Part shown: one piece after another, positions 1 to 8,130 of the stretch
Layout: each line of letters opens with the position of its first letter
Numbering within the stretch: the first letter of the stretch is position 1
Assembly (NCBI GenBank): GCA_039810085.1
Contig: JBDHWG010000014.1
Span: forward strand, 62,001-126,000
Length of the DNA stretch: 64,000 bases
From: JBDHWG01 sp039810085
GTDB lineage: Bacteria; Chloroflexota; Anaerolineae; Epilineales; JAHCIE01
Direction of reading: 5' to 3'
Position numbers and translations under genes: made by a program
Notes under the pieces: model-generated
What the model saw: only the letters and a program-made list of their open reading frames with translations
Told to the model about the DNA's origin: nothing
The model's database searches: none

Positions 1-1740
1 GCGCTGAACCAGGCGCTCGCTGACGTGCAGGCGGGCCAGACCGATATCGGGCTGATCCTGGCGCGCTATCCTGAACACGCAGCGGAGATGCAGCCGATGC
101 TCCTAGCCGCGCTAGCGGCCCAGGCCGCGCCTACGCCGACCCCGGCCCCACGCGCTAGAGCCGCCGGCCGGACACAGCTCATGGCAGCCGTGGCCGCCAA
201 GCGCCACCAGGCCGTCGCCGAGAAGCTCGACATGGCTCTGGCCGCCATCCGCGCCGGCGCAAGCGTCGAAGCCGTCCTGGCCGCCGAGCCGCTGTTCCGC
301 GCTGAGCTGGAGCCGCTGGTCATGGCCGCGCTCGCCGTCCAGCAGACACCCGCGCCGGCCGCCAACCCTGCCGCGCGGCAGGTGGGCGAGAAGCGCCTCG
401 TGGCGGCGGCGAAAGAGCGCCGCCGAGCGCAGCAGCCCACCTGGGCGCCGCTGGCCGGCCTCATCGCGCTGTTCACTTCGCCCCGCAACGGCATGCGCCA
501 GGCGTTCATCGGCGCGATGGCTGTGCTCGTCATGCTGAGCATGACGCTGGTCGGGGTCACCCGCGCGGCGGCTAACAGTCTACCCGACGAAACCCTCTAT
601 CCGGTCAAGCTCGCCACGGAGCAAGTGCAGATTGCCCTTGCGCCGTCGGCGTCGGCCCGCGCCCAGCTCCACGTCGCATTTGCCCAGGAGCGGCTGCGCG
701 AGGTGCAGGCGGCGACGGCGCAGGGTCGTGACCCACAGCGCGCCCTGTCACAGCTGCCGCGCCACACGGACAGCGCCAAGGACCTGGCGGACCAGCTCCC
801 CAAGAGCGAGCGTGACCGCATCGAGGCGCAGATCAACGTCGTGCAGCAGCAAGAGCAGGTCATTCTGAAGGAAGTCGCGCCGCGCCTGTCGCCCGAGGCG
901 CAGAGCGTCGTGGCGAACCTGGTGCCGACGCCGACCGCGCCGCCGCCCGCGCCCACGTCGACGACTCAGCCGACGCTGCCCGCGCCGACCAGCGCCCCCA
1001 CGGCTGTCCCGACAGTCCCGGCGGCTCAGCCGCTGGTTGAGGCGCCCAACAACTCTGGCAGCAGCCAGGCGGCGCCGACGGCCATTGTGGTTGCCGCCAC
1101 CAAACCTGTGCCAGCGGCGCAGCCCACCGTCAGCGCGCCGATTGCGCCCATCGAGCCTGTCGTGCCGGCCGCGCCAACGACCGCCCCGCAGCAACCCGTG
1201 GTCGTCCCGCCGACCCAGCCGCCGCCGACCATCGCGCCGGTCGTGCCCACGGCAACGCCTGCGCCGCCGCCCGTTGTCATGGCCCCGCCGTCGCGCTCAC
1301 AGACCACTTCGTCTGCCCCGCGCGCGACCGCCGAGCCGACACAAGCGCCCACGGCGCAGCCCACAGCCGGCCCATCGGAGCCGACAGTTGCCCCGACACC
1401 TGTCCCGCCGACGCCTGTCCCGCCGACAGTGACGCCGAAGCCCGCCGCGACGGTCATCGCGCCGCCGCCGGTGAGACCCACGGCCCCGCCACGGCAGCCG
1501 ACCGCGGCTCCGACCGCCGCATCGCAGCCGACCTCGGCCCCGCAGCCAACGTCTGCGCCACAGCCGACATCTGCGCCGGCGGAGCCGACATCCGCGCCAC
1601 AGCCAACGTCTGCGCCGCAGCCGACTTCGGCCCCGCAGCCCACATCGGCTCCGTCGCAGCCGACGTCCGCGCCATCGCAGCCGACCTCAGCGCCGCAGCC
1701 GCATCCGACGTCGGCGCCCAAGTCAACCACGACGCCATAA
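1..1740 (+). CDS. Membrane-anchored Pro/Thr-tailed protein, 5' end cut by window edge
   Basis: The reading frame is already open at base 1 (ALNQALADVQAG...), so the GTG at 25 is internal and the true start lies upstream; 579 residues are visible. Two helical repeats of about 38 residues open the protein (ALADVQAG..., then ALAAIRAGASVEAVL...), resembling the N-terminus of the protein at 29192-30364. One membrane segment follows near residues 169-190. Next comes a conserved patch (SLPDETLYPVKLATEQVQ) typical of DUF5667-type extracytoplasmic regions of Chloroflexota and Actinobacteria. The last 270 residues are Pro/Thr/Ala/Ser-rich and end in repeated PTSAPQ units. Such proteins often accompany ECF sigma factors, which would fit an anti-sigma-like role, but the upstream gene is not visible. 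Topology is probably N-terminus inside, tail outside. The function is inferred. Confidence 0.75.
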   Translation, partial: ALNQALADVQAGQTDIGLILARYPEHAAEMQPMLLAALAAQAAPTPTPAPRARAAGRTQLMAAVAAKRHQAVAEKLDMALAAIRAGASVEAVLAAEPLFRAELEPLVMAALAVQQTPAPAANPAARQVGEKRLVAAAKERRRAQQPTWAPLAGLIALFTSPRNGMRQAFIGAMAVLVMLSMTLVGVTRAAANSLPDETLYPVKLATEQVQIALAPSASARAQLHVAFAQERLREVQAATAQGRDPQRALSQLPRHTDSAKDLADQLPKSERDRIEAQINVVQQQEQVILKEVAPRLSPEAQSVVANLVPTPTAPPPAPTSTTQPTLPAPTSAPTAVPTVPAAQPLVEAPNNSGSSQAAPTAIVVAATKPVPAAQPTVSAPIAPIEPVVPAAPTTAPQQPVVVPPTQPPPTIAPVVPTATPAPPPVVMAPPSRSQTTSSAPRATAEPTQAPTAQPTAGPSEPTVAPTPVPPTPVPPTVTPKPAATVIAPPPVRPTAPPRQPTAAPTAASQPTSAPQPTSAPQPTSAPAEPTSAPQPTSAPQPTSAPQPTSAPSQPTSAPSQPTSAPQPHPTSAPKSTTTP

Positions 1741-2058
1741 GGGTGTATGGCAAAGCGTCGGGGGGAACAATAGAAAGGACCGTCAGCAGCGGTCAAGCCG
1801 CGTGACGGCCCTGTGCATTCTTCCCCTCGTGTAGTGAATTAGTACGGCCGAGGCAAACCGATGATGGAACGATAATGCAAGCTCAGGTGGGTCCCGGCCG
1901 CCACGCACAAGGTACCCACCTGAAACATGAGCGGTGCTTCACCTCCGCGGGACGAGGGGGGTAGGAGATGACCGCGCCGTTCACGGCATCATTATAGAAG
2001 CCTAGCCGCGCTGAGTCAAGCACCCGCGCGCTGCCCGCGCAGCCCGGGTGCTTGACTG
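1741..2058. other. Non-coding gap of about 320 bp
   Basis: No ORF with convincing composition and no palindromic repeat family is seen here, apart from the hairpin at 2015-2056 listed separately. The gap separates two convergent genes. Confidence 0.6.
2015..2056. terminator. Perfect 12-bp dyad, putative bidirectional hairpin
   Basis: The arms GTCAAGCACCCG (2015-2026) and CGGGTGCTTGAC (2045-2056) are perfectly complementary around an 18-base GC-rich loop, immediately after the stop codon of the acetyltransferase on the minus strand. There is no T-tract, so this may terminate transcription weakly or only protect the 3' end. Confidence 0.55.
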
Positions 2059-3000
2059 CTAATGGCGGGCGTAAGTCGCGCTGCGCCACGTCGGGCGGAA
2101 GCCGATGCTGTCATAGAGAGAGACGGCGGGCGTGTTGTCGGCGTCCACGCTAAGCGCGACACTGCGGTAGCCGCGCGCGTAGAACTGCCGCAGCGCCTGG
2201 AGCATGATGGCGCGGCCCAGGCCCCGCCCTCGCCACGCCGGCCGCACGCCAAAATCGAACAGCCCGCCTACATCATCCTGGCTGCGCCAGGCCGCCGTGC
2301 CCCCCATCGCGCCCGCGACCTCGCCCGTATCGTCCACCGCGACAACCCACAGCGTCGGGTCATAGCCGACGTCGGCCAGCGTCTCATAGCGCCACGTCTC
2401 GAACGGCGGCACCCGGTCGCCCTCCCAGTTCGTCTCGAACGCCTCGCTAATCGCCGCGTGAACGGCGCGCTCGTTCCCCTCCGGGACAAGAACGGTCGGC
2501 GTCACACCGTCAGGCCAGCGCGGGGCCGGGGGCAGGTGGTCCAGGGTGACGCGCATCTCCTGGCTCAGACGGTAGAGGGTGTAGCCGCGGCCCTCGACCA
2601 GCCGGATCGTGTCGCCGTCGTCCGGCGCAACCCGGACGTAGACCGTGAACGGCGCATTCATCGGGTTCTCAGCCATCAGGTCGTGGGCGCGCGCCTCGGC
2701 CCAGGCGAGCAGCGGCCCGCGAATAGCCGCGCTGTCCATCCCTGGCCGCGCCGCAAGCATCAGGCCGATGCTGTTCGGCGGGCGCGTGGTGATCCAGGTG
2801 AAGCCAACGGTCTCGCCCATCGCGTCCACGGCGACGGCGACGCGCCGGGCGAGATCGAAGTCGGGCGACTGCCAGTCGTGGCGCGTTGCCTCGGCGTCGG
2901 TCAGCGGGCGGCCCGTCTGGGCCTGCCAGAAGGCGTTGCGGATGTCGGCGACCGCCTCCGCGTCGTCGAGGCGAGCGGGTCTTATAACTATCGTCGTCAT
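2059..3000 (-). CDS. Tandem-GNAT N-acetyltransferase
   Basis: The 313-residue protein carries two GNAT folds, as in mycothiol synthase-like enzymes. The N-terminal half (about 1-150) is a degenerate GNAT domain. The C-terminal half holds a clear acetyl-CoA motif, VRPAWRGRGLGRAIM, followed by the usual ALSVDADNTPAVSLYDSIGF segment that closes the fold. GNAT enzymes transfer acetyl from acetyl-CoA to an amine; the substrate is unknown. I chose the ATG giving MTTIVIRPARLDD because a GGTGG ribosome site lies 6 bases upstream and homologous domains start here; an upstream in-frame ATG at 3015 is the alternative. A promoter at 3038-3065 supports a short leader. It stands alone and is convergent with the preceding gene. 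Confidence 0.85.
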   Translation of the reverse strand: MTTIVIRPARLDDAEAVADIRNAFWQAQTGRPLTDAEATRHDWQSPDFDLARRVAVAVDAMGETVGFTWITTRPPNSIGLMLAARPGMDSAAIRGPLLAWAEARAHDLMAENPMNAPFTVYVRVAPDDGDTIRLVEGRGYTLYRLSQEMRVTLDHLPPAPRWPDGVTPTVLVPEGNERAVHAAISEAFETNWEGDRVPPFETWRYETLADVGYDPTLWVVAVDDTGEVAGAMGGTAAWRSQDDVGGLFDFGVRPAWRGRGLGRAIMLQALRQFYARGYRSVALSVDADNTPAVSLYDSIGFRPTWRSATYARH

Positions 3001-3037
3001 GCTGCTACCACCCATTAGGATAGAACGCGATGGCCGG

Positions 3038-3065
3038 ATTATACGAGAATAGGTGAGGCAGTCAA
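3038..3065 (-). promoter_or_regulatory. Sigma70-like promoter of the GNAT gene
   Basis: On the minus strand TTGACT (3065-3060) and TATAAT (3043-3038) are separated by 16 bases, about 38 bases upstream of the chosen ATG. The match is 5/6 and 6/6 to consensus. Confidence 0.65.
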
Positions 3066-3093
3066 CAGTTTTGCTCTGTGTCAGCACCGAGTG

Positions 3094-5520
3094 TCATGCC
3101 AGGCGAGCGCGGGGGGACGCGGCGGCGACGATGGGGCTGCGGTGGGCGCGGTCGGCGGCCGGCTTCGGCGGGCGGGGCGAGACGAGGGCAGTGACGGTCT
3201 CATCGTCGGCGAGCTTGAACAGGCGGTGGCTGCGCACGGTTAGCTCGGTCTCCAGGGGGATGTCGTCGGGGCGGAAGGACAGGCAGCGGCGCGAGGTGAG
3301 CGCGTGCATCGTGTCGCCGAGGCGGAGGCCGACGGCGGCGACCGGGCGGCGGATGATGCTCTGGGAGCCTTTCTCGGCCAGCGGCAGGGCGGTGGAGAGG
3401 AAGCGCTTGGCGTAGCCGTCGCCGGTCAGGATGAGCACCTGGCGCTGGCCGCCGGTGCGCAGCGCGCCGACGATGCGCTCGCCCTTGTCCCACGCCACGG
3501 GGATGACCTGGCTGCCCTGGACGCTCACGCCGCTGACGGGCGTCCGTCCCGCCCGGCCCTGGTTCGTCACAATCAGCAGGCTATCCTTCGTGTTGCCGCT
3601 GAGGACGGCGGCGGGCCAGTGGGGATAGGGCCAGTCGAGCTTGAGCGGCCGCCCGCCCTCGATGCTCTCGCGCAGGCGGGCCATGTTCAGCGCCCGCGCC
3701 ACACCGCGCGAGGTGACGATGAGCAGCCGCTCCTCATCCTTGAGGCCGTTCCAACGCCGTACCGCACAGATGACTTCGCCTTTAGAAAAATCGGGCAGGT
3801 CGGAGCGTGTGAAGCCGCCCTCCTGGAGCGTGGCGAGCTGGCGCAGGGTGGCGGTAAAGAGGCGGTAGCGCGAGGTGATGATCAGCAGCGGCTCGTCCTG
3901 GCTGACGACGAGGGCAAGGCGGGGCGGCGGGGCGTCCTCCGGCACGATTTCGACCAGTGGCGTCTCGCCGCTCTCCGCGATGATGGCCGGGGCGGTCAAC
4001 AGCCGCCCCTCGCCGAGCGTCACCGTCCCCGCCGCCGCGTCGGCCTCCTCCCCTAGCTCCTCGTAAGCCAGGATGCGGCGCTTGAGCACTTCGAGGTTGG
4101 CCTGGGCGATGCCGGGGCGGGCGAAGGCCAGGTCGGCGTGGTGGCTGCCGTCACGGCTGTACGCCATCGCCTCGATCTCGCCGGCGTCGATGCGGCGGGC
4201 GATGATGCCCAGGCCGGACGTCACGCTGCTGAAGATGTCGATGCTGCGCACCTTCTCCTCGCCGAATTTGTGGGCGAGCATGCGCTGAAACACGGGGATC
4301 TCGGACGAGCCGCCGGTGCGGATGACGGCGTCGATCTCGCGGGCAGCCAGGCCGGAGCGGGCCAGGGTGTCGTCGATGAGGGCATCGACCGCCTGGATCT
4401 CCGGGCGGATGATGGTCTCGAACTCGGCCCGGGTGACGGGCTGGCGGATGGTGAAGCTCGGCCCGGCCAGGAGAAGCTCGGTCTCCAGGCGGCGCGAGAG
4501 CTGGCGCTTGGCCGTCTCCGCCGCCTCGAACATGCGCAGGCCGTAGTTGTGGGCGACCAGGTCGATGAGCGCCTGGATCTTGCGCGGCTCCTGGGCAGTG
4601 CGCTTGATTTCTTCGAGCATGCGGCGGTTCTCAGGGCTTTGCAGCGTGACGAGGGTCTGCCAGTCGGCCAGGGTGTCGTAGATCCACGACGGGACGGGCA
4701 GGCGGGACTGGCGCGGGCCGTAGCTGGTGTGCTCGCCAAAGTGCTCGGCCAGCTTGGCGCGGATGAGTTTCTGGTCGAACACGTCGCCCGCGATGGGCAG
4801 GCCGCCGGTCGCCAGCACCTCGCGCCGCTTCGGGCCAATGCGCATGACGGTGAGGTCGAGGGTCCCGCCGCCGAAGTCGAACACCAGGATGTTCTGCTCG
4901 CCCGCGACGCCCGCCGCGTAGTGGTAGGCGGCGGCGATAGGCTCGTACTCCAGGGAGATGCGCTCGTAGCCCGCCCGCAGCGCTGCCTCGACGAGACGCG
5001 CCTGGGCAATCTGGTCGCCCTGGGGGTCGGCGGCGAAGCGCACCGGCCGGCCGAGGACGATGGAACGCTGCGGGCGGCCGAGGGTGCGCTCAGCGCGCAG
5101 GCGCGTGGTGTAGAGGTAGCTGCCGATGAGGTCTTCCAGGGAGAGGAAGAACTGGCCGATGATCGTCCCGGCGTAGTCGGCCTCGCGCAAACCGCTCTTG
5201 AAGGAGATGAGCAGGCGGCCGGGCGAGTTGGCGTCCACCCAGGCGTAGACGTCGCGGATGAAGGCGGGCAGCTCGGCGAAGACCTGCTCGATCTCGCCGA
5301 CCCAGACGCGCTCCAGCCTCACCGTGCGGCCCAGGTTTTGCTCGAAGTACTCCTGGAGGGCCGCACGGGCGATGCTGACGTTCTGGTCGTTGGTGATGTA
5401 GAGGGCGCTGCGGGCCACGCGCGGGTTGGCGTTGGCCGGGTCCAGGGGCAGCAGCTCGACGCGCTGCCCATCGTAGAGGGAGATACCGGAGTTGGTTGTG
5501 CCAAAATCCATGCCGAGCAT
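3094..5520 (-). CDS. Hsp70-like ATPase fused to GyrA C-terminal-like beta-propeller repeats
   Basis: This is an 808-residue protein. Residues 1-450 form an actin/Hsp70 ATPase: phosphate-1 motif MDFGTTNSG (4-12), phosphate-2 motif VFDFGGGTLDLTV (213-225) and adenosine motif VIRTGGSSEIPVF (399-411). The order and the EPIAAAYHYA segment resemble YegD-type Hsp70 homologues. The usual Hsp70 peptide-binding beta-sandwich and lid are not recognisable. Instead residues 540-755 contain five copies of a pattern hLIhTsxGxxxR at about 544, 598, 647, 694 and 737, spaced 43-54 residues, as in blades of the gyrase/topoisomerase IV A-subunit C-terminal domain. The DNA-wrapping GyrA-box is not obvious. The tail is Arg/Pro-rich. 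A GAGGA ribosome site precedes the first ATG. The ATPase call is firm; the propeller call is inference from repeat pattern. Confidence 0.8.
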   Translation of the reverse strand: MLGMDFGTTNSGISLYDGQRVELLPLDPANANPRVARSALYITNDQNVSIARAALQEYFEQNLGRTVRLERVWVGEIEQVFAELPAFIRDVYAWVDANSPGRLLISFKSGLREADYAGTIIGQFFLSLEDLIGSYLYTTRLRAERTLGRPQRSIVLGRPVRFAADPQGDQIAQARLVEAALRAGYERISLEYEPIAAAYHYAAGVAGEQNILVFDFGGGTLDLTVMRIGPKRREVLATGGLPIAGDVFDQKLIRAKLAEHFGEHTSYGPRQSRLPVPSWIYDTLADWQTLVTLQSPENRRMLEEIKRTAQEPRKIQALIDLVAHNYGLRMFEAAETAKRQLSRRLETELLLAGPSFTIRQPVTRAEFETIIRPEIQAVDALIDDTLARSGLAAREIDAVIRTGGSSEIPVFQRMLAHKFGEEKVRSIDIFSSVTSGLGIIARRIDAGEIEAMAYSRDGSHHADLAFARPGIAQANLEVLKRRILAYEELGEEADAAAGTVTLGEGRLLTAPAIIAESGETPLVEIVPEDAPPPRLALVVSQDEPLLIITSRYRLFTATLRQLATLQEGGFTRSDLPDFSKGEVICAVRRWNGLKDEERLLIVTSRGVARALNMARLRESIEGGRPLKLDWPYPHWPAAVLSGNTKDSLLIVTNQGRAGRTPVSGVSVQGSQVIPVAWDKGERIVGALRTGGQRQVLILTGDGYAKRFLSTALPLAEKGSQSIIRRPVAAVGLRLGDTMHALTSRRCLSFRPDDIPLETELTVRSHRLFKLADDETVTALVSPRPPKPAADRAHRSPIVAAASPRARLA

Positions 5521-5553
5521 AAGATTCCTCGTGACTAGCGTGGCTGCCGAGTT

Positions 5554-5675
5554 GTCATTGCGAGCGAATGCGAAGCAATCCCACGCCCTTGCGAAAGACG
5601 CTCTAGTCCTCGCTTGGCGCTGCTGTTCCCTGCCGTGGGATTACTTCGTCGTCCTATCGTCCTCCTCGCAATGAC
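5554..5675. repeat. Palindromic intergenic repeat, family A (GTCATTGCGAG ends)
   Basis: It begins GTCATTGCGAGCG and ends CCTCGCAATGAC, with internal GAAGCAATCCCA and TGGGATTACTTCG forming the inner arms. The same unit recurs at 9739-9851, 9862-9975 and 43480-43592, with a half copy at 48556-48602. It is a non-autonomous REP/MITE-like element; no transposase lies nearby. Confidence 0.8.
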
Positions 5676-5815
5676 AGCGGTTCCTGCATCAGTTCAGTGT
5701 AGCACAACGCGGTCCGCTGCGAAACGTTCGGGCAGGTGAGCGCGCATCATTCTATTGGATGAAATGTGCTCTTCCTGGCGGCGCGGGGCTTGCTTGTTAA
5801 CGACGTGTTAAAGCT

Positions 5816-5844
5816 TTGACATCCGCCCCTGTTTCGGGTAGGAT
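5816..5844 (+). promoter_or_regulatory. Sigma70-like promoter of the sugar ABC operon
   Basis: TTGACA (5816-5821) and TAGGAT (5839-5844) are separated by exactly 17 bases, 60 bases upstream of the permease start. This is one of the strongest promoter matches in the window. Confidence 0.7.
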
Positions 5845-5904
5845 AGCTAAAGAGCGTCGACGCCGGCGGATCCACCGCGTTTCCCTTGGGTTAGGAGCAA
5901 GGTT

Positions 5905-6942
5905 GTGCAAAACATCGAGTTACAGGGTGCGCGTCCCCAGGTGCGCACTACGCCACAGCGGATGGCAGGCCGACGCCGGTACTGGCGGGAGACGATGCTG
6001 GCCTACCTCTTTCTCGCCCCCGCCGCCATTCTGCTGTTTGTGTTCAGCATCCGGCCGCTGTTCTACGCCTTCTACATGAGCCTCAACACGTGGAGCCTGC
6101 GGCGTGGGCCGGTGGACTTCATCGGACTGGCGAATTACCAGCGCCTCTTCCAGGACGACAAGTTCTGGAGCTCGCTCCTCGTGACGTTCTACTATGCCCT
6201 TTTCACAATCCCCGTGACCCTGGGCATCGGCTTACTGGTCGCGTACCTGCTGTTCCAGGGTGTGCGCGGCCTGTCGGTCTACCGCACCCTCTACTTCCTG
6301 CCGTTTATCACGTCCCTGGTCGCCGCCTCGACCGTCTGGGCGACGCTGTTCAACCCCCAGAGCGGCTTCATCAACAAGACGTTGAACGCGCTAGGGCTGC
6401 CGGCGCAGAAGTGGCTCCAGGAGCCGAACGGCGTCTTCCAGCTTGCCGCCAATAACTTCGGCGTGCGCCTGCCAGAGTGGGCTGCCGGGCCGAGCCTGGC
6501 GCTCGTCACCATCATGATTTTCGTCATCTGGCAGCGCCTCGGCTACGATGTCGTCATCTACCTGGCCGGGCTGTCGAACATCCCCAAGGAGCTGTACGAG
6601 GCGGCCCGCATCGACGGCGCGGACGGCTGGCAGCTCTTCCGCCACATCACCGTGCCGCTGCTCTCGCCGACGATCTTCTTCCTCATCGTCATCTCGACCA
6701 TCGGCGCGCTCCAGGCATTCACCCAGATCATCACGATGAACCAGGCCGCCGCGCAGACCAAGGGCGGGCCGCTGGACACAACGATGACGACGACCATCTA
6801 CCTGTTCCGGGTCTTTTACGGCGAGGCCGGGCCGCCCAACTACAGCTACGCCACGGCCATTGCCTTCGTGCTCTTCCTCATCATCCTCGGCCTGACGCTC
6901 CTGCAACGTTGGGGCAGCAGCCGTTGGGTGCATTACTCGTAG
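5905..6942 (+). CDS. Sugar ABC transporter permease, MalF/UgpA type
   Basis: This is a 345-residue inner-membrane protein of the binding-protein-dependent transport family. A cytoplasmic, Arg-rich N-terminus is followed by six or more hydrophobic helices starting at MLAYLFLAPAAILLFVF. The EAA loop that contacts the ATPase is clear near residue 232: YEAARIDGADGWQLF, then HITVPLLSPT. The GTG start at 5905 is chosen for the AGGAG ribosome site 8 bases upstream and because the next ATG would cut into the membrane domain. It is followed after 11 bases by the second permease. A carbohydrate substrate is typical of the family; the specific sugar cannot be read. Confidence 0.9.
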   Translation: MQNIELQGARPQVRTTPQRMAGRRRYWRETMLAYLFLAPAAILLFVFSIRPLFYAFYMSLNTWSLRRGPVDFIGLANYQRLFQDDKFWSSLLVTFYYALFTIPVTLGIGLLVAYLLFQGVRGLSVYRTLYFLPFITSLVAASTVWATLFNPQSGFINKTLNALGLPAQKWLQEPNGVFQLAANNFGVRLPEWAAGPSLALVTIMIFVIWQRLGYDVVIYLAGLSNIPKELYEAARIDGADGWQLFRHITVPLLSPTIFFLIVISTIGALQAFTQIITMNQAAAQTKGGPLDTTMTTTIYLFRVFYGEAGPPNYSYATAIAFVLFLIILGLTLLQRWGSSRWVHYS

Positions 6943-6953
6943 CGGAGGCAAGC

Positions 6954-7811
6954 ATGGCAAGTGTTGCTGTAGATGCCCGGAACCAGGCTGCGCGCCGTCA
7001 GCGCACGCTGCGCCAAATCACCACCCACACCATCCTCATCATCGGCGCGATTGTCGCCATGTTCCCCTTCCTGTGGATGGTGCTGACCTCGCTCAAGACG
7101 TTCCAGGAGTACGCGACGCAGCAGTTCTTCCCCGCCTCGCCGCAGTGGGTCAACTATGCCACGGCGCTGACGATGGCGCCGTTCGGGCGCTACCTCGCCA
7201 ACACCGTATTCATCTCGGTGACGACGACGGCGCTGGTGCTGTTCACCTCGTGCCTCGCCGCCTACGCCTTCGCCCGCATGACCTTCTTCGGGCGCGAAGT
7301 CATCTTCGTCATCTTCCTGACGACCCTCATGATCCCGTTCGAGATCACCATGATCCCGAACTTCCTGACCATCCGCGACCTGGACTGGATCGACCGCTAC
7401 CCGGCGCTCATCTTCCCCTTCGGCGCCAGCGTGTTCGCCATCTTCCTGCTGCGCCAGTTCTTCGCCCAGATCCCGTCGGACTACTACGACGCCGCCGTTC
7501 TGGATGGGGCGAGCCACTTGCGCTTCCTTGCCGCCATCGTGCTGCCACTGTCGCAGCCGGCGCTGGTGTCGGTCGCGCTGTTCACGTTCCTGGGCAGTTG
7601 GAACTCGCTGCTGTGGCCGCTCATCGTCACCAACAGTCCGGAGATGCGGCCCATCCAGGTCGGCCTGTACACGTTCATCAACGAGGCCAGCACGAACACG
7701 CACCTGCTGATGGCGGCGTCGGTCATCGCTGTCGCGCCCATCCTGGTGCTCTACTTCTTCGCGCAGAAGCAGTTCATCGAGGGTATCTCGGGGTCAGGCT
7801 TGAAGGGATAG
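6954..7811 (+). CDS. Sugar ABC transporter permease, MalG/UgpE type
   Basis: The 285-residue partner permease has a first helix after a short basic N-terminus (TILIIGAIVAMFPFLWMVLTS), then five more. The EAA-type loop appears as YYDAAVLDGASHLRFLAAIVLPLS, followed by FLGSWNSLLWPLIV, a MalG-family signature. The ATG at 6954 has a GGAGG site 5 bases upstream and lies 11 bases after the stop of the first permease, so the pair is cotranscribed. The ORF remains open far upstream, but that part is a shadow of the first permease. Confidence 0.9.
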   Translation: MASVAVDARNQAARRQRTLRQITTHTILIIGAIVAMFPFLWMVLTSLKTFQEYATQQFFPASPQWVNYATALTMAPFGRYLANTVFISVTTTALVLFTSCLAAYAFARMTFFGREVIFVIFLTTLMIPFEITMIPNFLTIRDLDWIDRYPALIFPFGASVFAIFLLRQFFAQIPSDYYDAAVLDGASHLRFLAAIVLPLSQPALVSVALFTFLGSWNSLLWPLIVTNSPEMRPIQVGLYTFINEASTNTHLLMAASVIAVAPILVLYFFAQKQFIEGISGSGLKG

Positions 7812-8130
7812 CGAGGACTCCATTGGCGGCTGCGCAGAATGGAATTCTGCGCCTGGTTTGGCAAAGCCTGCTGAGGCAGGCTAGGAAGGTGTGTAACACG
7901 GTGGCGCGCGTTGCGTAATGACGACTTCAGTCGTTCTGCGACCGCGGGAGCGACTGGAAGTCGCGACGATATTCCTGTCAACTGACTTGGAACGTATCAT
8001 GAGGATGGGGGCGATGTCGGTGAGCCAGCCTGCTTGAGCAGGCTTGAGGATAGGAGACGCCGAATTCCATTCGGTGGCCTCGCCTGGCGACATAATGTTT
8101 GTAGGAGAATCGCATTTAGGAGGAGACACC
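7812..8130. repeat. Intergenic mosaic of short palindromes between permease and binding protein
   Basis: No gene is seen in these 319 bases. They carry AGCCTGCT...AGCAGGCT hairpins (7865-7882 and 8027-8044), the palindromes ACGACTTCAGTCGT (7921-7934) and GCGACTGGAAGTCGC (7950-7964), and the pair GAATGGAATTC and CCGAATTCCATTCGG (8061-8075). The same mosaic recurs at 19091-19146 and 19508-19522. The hairpins may modulate read-through or transcript stability between the permease and binding-protein genes. Confidence 0.65.

Larger units (their letters stand above)
5521..5904. other. Intergenic region with repeat copy and promoter
   Basis: This 384-bp gap between divergent genes holds one copy of the CATTGCGAG palindrome (5554-5675) and the promoter of the sugar transporter operon (5816-5844). 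No gene is seen. Confidence 0.7.

Noticed and set aside
66..1796. Long minus-strand ORFs of 119-256 residues across the first gene
   Set aside because: Composition is low-complexity Gly/Ala/Val or Arg, the mirror of a Pro/Thr/Ala-rich coding strand; no motif or ribosome site.
2062..3018. 318-residue plus-strand ORF opposite the GNAT gene
   Set aside because: Arg-rich shadow; the minus strand has GNAT motifs and a good promoter.
4138..5538. 466-residue plus-strand ORF opposite the Hsp70-like gene
   Set aside because: Repetitive Val/Asp/Gly composition typical of a shadow frame; no recognisable domain.
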